From positions 1 through 8,731 of the forward strand of contig NBLI01000051.1 in NCBI GenBank assembly GCA_002084535.1: a stretch of 8,731 nucleotides of DNA, written 5' to 3'. This stretch comes from Candidatus Zhuqueibacterota bacterium 4572_119 (GTDB lineage: Bacteria; Zhuqueibacterota; Zhuqueibacteria; Thermofontimicrobiales; Thermofontimicrobiaceae). The notes under the pieces were generated by a model. That model was not told the DNA's origin, made no database searches, and worked only from the letters and a program-made list of their open reading frames with translations. The position numbers and the translations under genes are program-made. Shown piece by piece: positions 6,207 to 8,731 of this stretch; position 1 is the stretch's first letter, and each line of letters opens with the position of its first letter.

Positions 6207-6268
6207 GGTCAAGGTTGAGATTAAGAGATATAAAAAACGTAAATCCTTTCTTAATCTAAATCTTAACC
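6207..6268. repeat. Purine-rich hexamer repeat forming a 20-bp imperfect inverted repeat
   Basis: The left arm at 6207-6226 and the right arm at 6249-6268 match as inverted repeats at 17 of 20 positions across a 22-bp loop. The left arm extends a hexamer pattern (AAGATT GAGGTC AAGGTT GAGATT) starting near 6199. It sits 41 bp past the GGT-family stop and could fold in the transcript and act as a 3' stabiliser or weak terminator. Related hexamers occur in the signal-peptide region of that same gene at 7935-7970. Confidence 0.65.
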
Positions 6269-6308
6269 TATCTCCTATTAATTCCGGTGTGTCCAGTTTA
6301 GGAACAAA

Positions 6309-7994
6309 TTAATACCCTATTGCCACCCCGGATCGACGCAAATCAGATGAGCCGATCAGGAGCTGCCTTTTTGGGTCAACCACGATCAATTGCACACCTC
6401 CAAAAAATAAATCCATTTGCCCCAAAACCTGAACGCGGTGTCCCATCTCTTTTAACTTTTCCAGCATTTCCGGAGAGAAGCGATCCTCTACAGGTAAATT
6501 GTTAATCCATTTCCGGCTGTGAAATCGCGGCGCTTGGTTTGCCTGTTCAGCGGTTTTATCAAAATCAACCAAATTGCAAATTACTTCCACAACAGTAGAG
6601 ATGATTCGTCCGGCGCCGGGTGAACCAACAACCACGCGAAGGTCTTTTTCTTTGAACATCATTGTTGGAGAAATTGTACTTCTTGGCTGTCGCCCTGATT
6701 GGACATTGTTGGCGGGATTCGTACTCGAAAAAGCTGTCATACCATTATTGAGTAGAAATCCACAAACGCTCACACCGCATCCCCAAAAGTGATTCAGCGT
6801 TTGCGTTAAAGAGACCGCGTTACCCGCGCCATCGACTACAGAAATATGGGTTGTGCTGCCATCTTTGTTTTGTGAATCAGGGTCTTTCTTTTCCAAAAAC
6901 GGCGTCATGTCCCCAAAAGGAGTTTCCTTTGGATTCACTGGATCCGCCCGCTGCATATCTATTGTTTGAAATCGTGACTCTGCAAAATCTTTAGAGATTA
7001 AGCCGCTCACCGGTACATCGATGAATTTTGGATCACCCAAATAAAATAATCGATCCGCAAAGCCGCGTTTCATTGCTTCTACCATGAAATGAAATGAAGG
7101 AATACTGTTTGTATAATCACCCATTGCTGAAAGGTCTTTAAATTCTAAAATATTGAGAATTTCAACTATCGTTGTACCGGATTGTGGCGGTGGAGCAGAA
7201 ACAATTTCGTATCCCCGGTAGCTTCCTCTAACAGGCTGCAACTCAATTGGGCGGTATGCTTCCAGGTCCGATTTACGTAATCCGCTTCCATTTCTGATCA
7301 TAGCGGCTTCAATGGAATCTGCGATTTCTCCTTTGTAGAAGATATCAGGTCCGCCCTCTGCCAGTTTTTCCAGTGTGAGCAAAATTCGGTGGTTTTGAAT
7401 TTTTTGTCCAACTTCAGGTGGAAAGTCATTAACTAAATATATTGCTTTTGTTTGGGAATACTTTAATAGGGATTCGTAGGAGTCAAGAATTATTTTATAA
7501 AACTTTTCATCAACCTCAAATCCATTCTTTACTTTGCTAATGACCCTTTTAAGCAAATCTTCCCATGAAATTGTACCGTATTTTTGCAAAGCAAGATGCA
7601 GACCGGCAACATTGCCCGGGACAAGTACTGAAATAGCAGACTTTCTTTCCCAATATGAATTATAATTTGTGGGGATCAGCCTCGGCGCACGGGCATAATA
7701 ATTTATGTAAGTCAAGCTATCTAAATCGTGCAGATAAATCAACATTCCACCACCCCCGCCAAATCCGGACGCGTGCGGCTCTGTTACACCGAGAACGATG
7801 GCTGAACCAACTGCTGCATCTACCGCGTTTCCTCCTGACTTCAGAATTTCCAGACCAAATTCGGATGCCATTGGATGCGCTGTTACGACCATGCCGTTTT
7901 TACCTGTTTCCTCTGCTGTAAGAATTGAGGCAAAGATAAAGATTAAGATCGAGATTAAGGTCAAAGTTGAACTTTTTTGTAATACATTTTTCAT
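6309..7994 (-). CDS. Gamma-glutamyltransferase-family Ntn hydrolase, exported
   Basis: The product is 561 residues, full length for the family. A signal peptide (core 11-26, cut near LTA-E28) sends it to the periplasm. Family hallmarks follow in order: GGNAVDAA (55), EPHASGFGGGGGMLIY (72), the nucleophile T381 in GSTTHISVVD, TLNHFWG (399), LLNNGMTAFS (414), ISPTMMF (441) and GSPGAGRI (457). Self-cleavage before T381 would give subunits of about 350 and 181 residues. T399 and N401 match E. coli T409 and N411. The donor-pocket residues R114, Q430 and D433 are not kept (Y100, G418, A421), and GSPGG reads GSPGA, so classic glutathione chemistry is doubtful. It may be a GGT-fold amidase with another acyl donor. 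AAGGT lies 5 nt before the ATG. The DUF6305-like gene is 120 bp upstream. Confidence 0.9.
   Translation of the reverse strand: MKNVLQKSSTLTLISILIFIFASILTAEETGKNGMVVTAHPMASEFGLEILKSGGNAVDAAVGSAIVLGVTEPHASGFGGGGGMLIYLHDLDSLTYINYYARAPRLIPTNYNSYWERKSAISVLVPGNVAGLHLALQKYGTISWEDLLKRVISKVKNGFEVDEKFYKIILDSYESLLKYSQTKAIYLVNDFPPEVGQKIQNHRILLTLEKLAEGGPDIFYKGEIADSIEAAMIRNGSGLRKSDLEAYRPIELQPVRGSYRGYEIVSAPPPQSGTTIVEILNILEFKDLSAMGDYTNSIPSFHFMVEAMKRGFADRLFYLGDPKFIDVPVSGLISKDFAESRFQTIDMQRADPVNPKETPFGDMTPFLEKKDPDSQNKDGSTTHISVVDGAGNAVSLTQTLNHFWGCGVSVCGFLLNNGMTAFSSTNPANNVQSGRQPRSTISPTMMFKEKDLRVVVGSPGAGRIISTVVEVICNLVDFDKTAEQANQAPRFHSRKWINNLPVEDRFSPEMLEKLKEMGHRVQVLGQMDLFFGGVQLIVVDPKRQLLIGSSDLRRSGVAIGY
7926..7972. 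repeat. Hexamer repeat inside the GGT signal-peptide coding region
   Basis: On the plus strand the stretch reads AAGATA AAGATT AAGATC GAGATT AAGGTC AAAGTT, period 6 and purine-rich. In the coding direction it gives alternating Thr/Ile and Leu/Phe codons, building the hydrophobic core of the signal peptide. The unit resembles the intergenic repeat at 6199-6268. Confidence 0.55.
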
Positions 7995-8047
7995 GGTTTA
8001 CCTTTTTGAAATGTTAAACATGCATTAAAATACAACAAAAGTCTTTC

Positions 8048-8075
8048 GTTTCACATTTCACGTTTGACGTTTCAC
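8048..8075. repeat. Heptamer tandem repeat, four units
   Basis: Four consecutive 7-bp units read GTTTCAC, ATTTCAC, GTTTGAC and GTTTCAC. They lie in the 120-bp gap between the DUF6305-like and GGT-family genes. Similar TTTCACG arrays occur between genes in other environmental genomes. No gene is present in this gap. Confidence 0.65.
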
Positions 8076-8114
8076 ATGGAAAAAACTATCTGATGAAACG
8101 AACTCGCTTATTCT

Positions 8115-8663
8115 TTATTCACCAAAAATACTTTTCATTACATCCCCGGCTTCCATAATTTTATCAATTAATTTGATGGGAATTTTTTTCTCTTTGGCGA
8201 TATTGCTGAAAAATTTGTCCTCATCACCACTTTTAACCACGATGAGGTAATCAGCGTTCTCAGTGGCTAATTGGTTGAATACATCCGAAAGTTTACCACG
8301 CCGCGCTTTGCCGCCAAGATGCATTACAATGATGTTTGTTTTACTTTTTTTTGCGGCATCAATGAGTAGCTTAATTCGGTCAAGCTCCTGCTGTTTGTCA
8401 GTTTTCGCGGCGCCCAATCCTTTTGAACTACCACCCGTGACTAAAATAAGACTGGCGTGATCTTTCAGTTGTTCCGGTTTGGCGGATTTATCAATAGTGA
8501 ATTTTAAATTTGCTTTTTTCGCCAGAATTTTTGCCATCAGTACATCGGCGCTTTGACCGGCGGACGTAATTAATATTGGCTGCTTGCTCTTAAAATCCAA
8601 AGCGAAACTCATATTGGCCAATATTAATACCAGCAGCAAAATTATTATTTGTTTTGTTTTCAT
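8115..8663 (-). CDS. Small exported protein resembling the DUF6305 family
   Basis: The product is 182 residues from the second of two adjacent ATGs. AGGAG lies 6 nt before ATG 8663 but only 3 nt before ATG 8666, so I prefer the second. A signal peptide (core about 6-16, likely cut near SFA-L) leads to a compact alpha/beta domain. Conserved-looking blocks are ILITSAGQSADVLMAK (30-45), ILVTGGSSKGLGAAK (73-87), MHLGGKARRG (114-123), ADYLIVVKSGDEDKFF (137-152) and IPIKLID near the end. The order, with a glycine-rich GGSSKGLG loop and HxGGxARRG, matches my memory of the uncharacterised DUF6305 family. The fold may be Rossmann-like and bind a small ligand, but no catalytic site is evident and its biochemical role is unknown. 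It is the first gene of the minus-strand series and is preceded by the 15-bp tandem repeat. Confidence 0.75.
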   Translation of the reverse strand: MKTKQIIILLLVLILANMSFALDFKSKQPILITSAGQSADVLMAKILAKKANLKFTIDKSAKPEQLKDHASLILVTGGSSKGLGAAKTDKQQELDRIKLLIDAAKKSKTNIIVMHLGGKARRGKLSDVFNQLATENADYLIVVKSGDEDKFFSNIAKEKKIPIKLIDKIMEAGDVMKSIFGE

Positions 8664-8679
8664 CATACACTCCTGATTT

Positions 8680-8731
8680 GGTTACTGGTACATTGGTTAC
8701 TGGTACATTGGTTACTGGTACATTGGTTACT
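8680..8731. repeat. 15-bp tandem repeat (minisatellite) running off the right edge
   Basis: Three exact copies of GGTTACTGGTACATT (8680-8694, 8695-8709, 8710-8724) are followed by the first 7 bases of a fourth. The array starts 5 bp upstream of the ribosome binding site of the DUF6305-like gene. On the minus strand each unit contains ATG-TAC-CAG-TAA, a three-codon frame with a stop. The total length of the array cannot be known because the window ends inside it. Confidence 0.95.

Overview
The window is an AT-rich stretch of bacterial chromosome in which every supported gene lies on the minus strand. The best phylogenetic clue is the C-terminal domain of the protein at 4501-6087, a type IX secretion (Por) sorting domain with the QNYPNPFN signature. 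That domain is typical of the Fibrobacterota-Chlorobiota-Bacteroidota (FCB) superphylum. The AT-rich coding, the exported proteins and the repeat-filled gaps fit an uncultured or poorly sampled FCB lineage such as Calditrichota or Ignavibacteriota relatives. The exact phylum is an inference.

In transcription order (right to left), the window opens with a 15-bp tandem repeat at its right edge. Next comes a small exported protein resembling the DUF6305 family (8115-8663), then a gamma-glutamyltransferase-family Ntn hydrolase (6309-7994). A second Ntn hydrolase of the C45/C69/choloylglycine type with a T9SS sorting domain follows (4501-6087), then an exported zinc deacylase of the succinylglutamate desuccinylase/aspartoacylase family (3416-4285). 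Beyond a 444-bp repeat-rich non-coding stretch lie an ECF sigma factor (2390-2971) and its probable zinc-finger anti-sigma factor (1708-2193). Last are two overlapping lipoprotein genes: a TPR lipoprotein (757-1467) and a TolB/WD40-like propeller lipoprotein that runs off the left edge (1-767).

The three enzymes are all predicted to be exported and all belong to families that cut amide bonds to acyl or glutamyl groups. Together they suggest extracytoplasmic processing of peptides, conjugates or N-acyl amino acids. They are separated by 215-221 bp, so a shared operon is not proven. The sigma/anti-sigma pair followed by envelope lipoproteins looks like a surface-sensing regulatory module. A possible autoregulatory ECF promoter lies just upstream of the preferred sigma start.

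The most distinctive property is in the gaps. Almost every intergenic gap carries short repeats, and the families differ between gaps: an ACACGGATGAC inverted repeat (two copies), a TGGAGTGC hairpin family (three copies), a CATTCCGAGCGGAACGA element, a purine-rich hexamer repeat, a TTTCACG-like heptamer array and a 15-bp minisatellite. One ACACGGATGAC copy splits the sigma and anti-sigma genes, and the hexamer pattern also seems to encode the signal-peptide core of the GGT-family protein. I see no CRISPR array, transposase, phage gene, defence gene, tRNA or rRNA, and no clear evidence of an undescribed multi-gene system.
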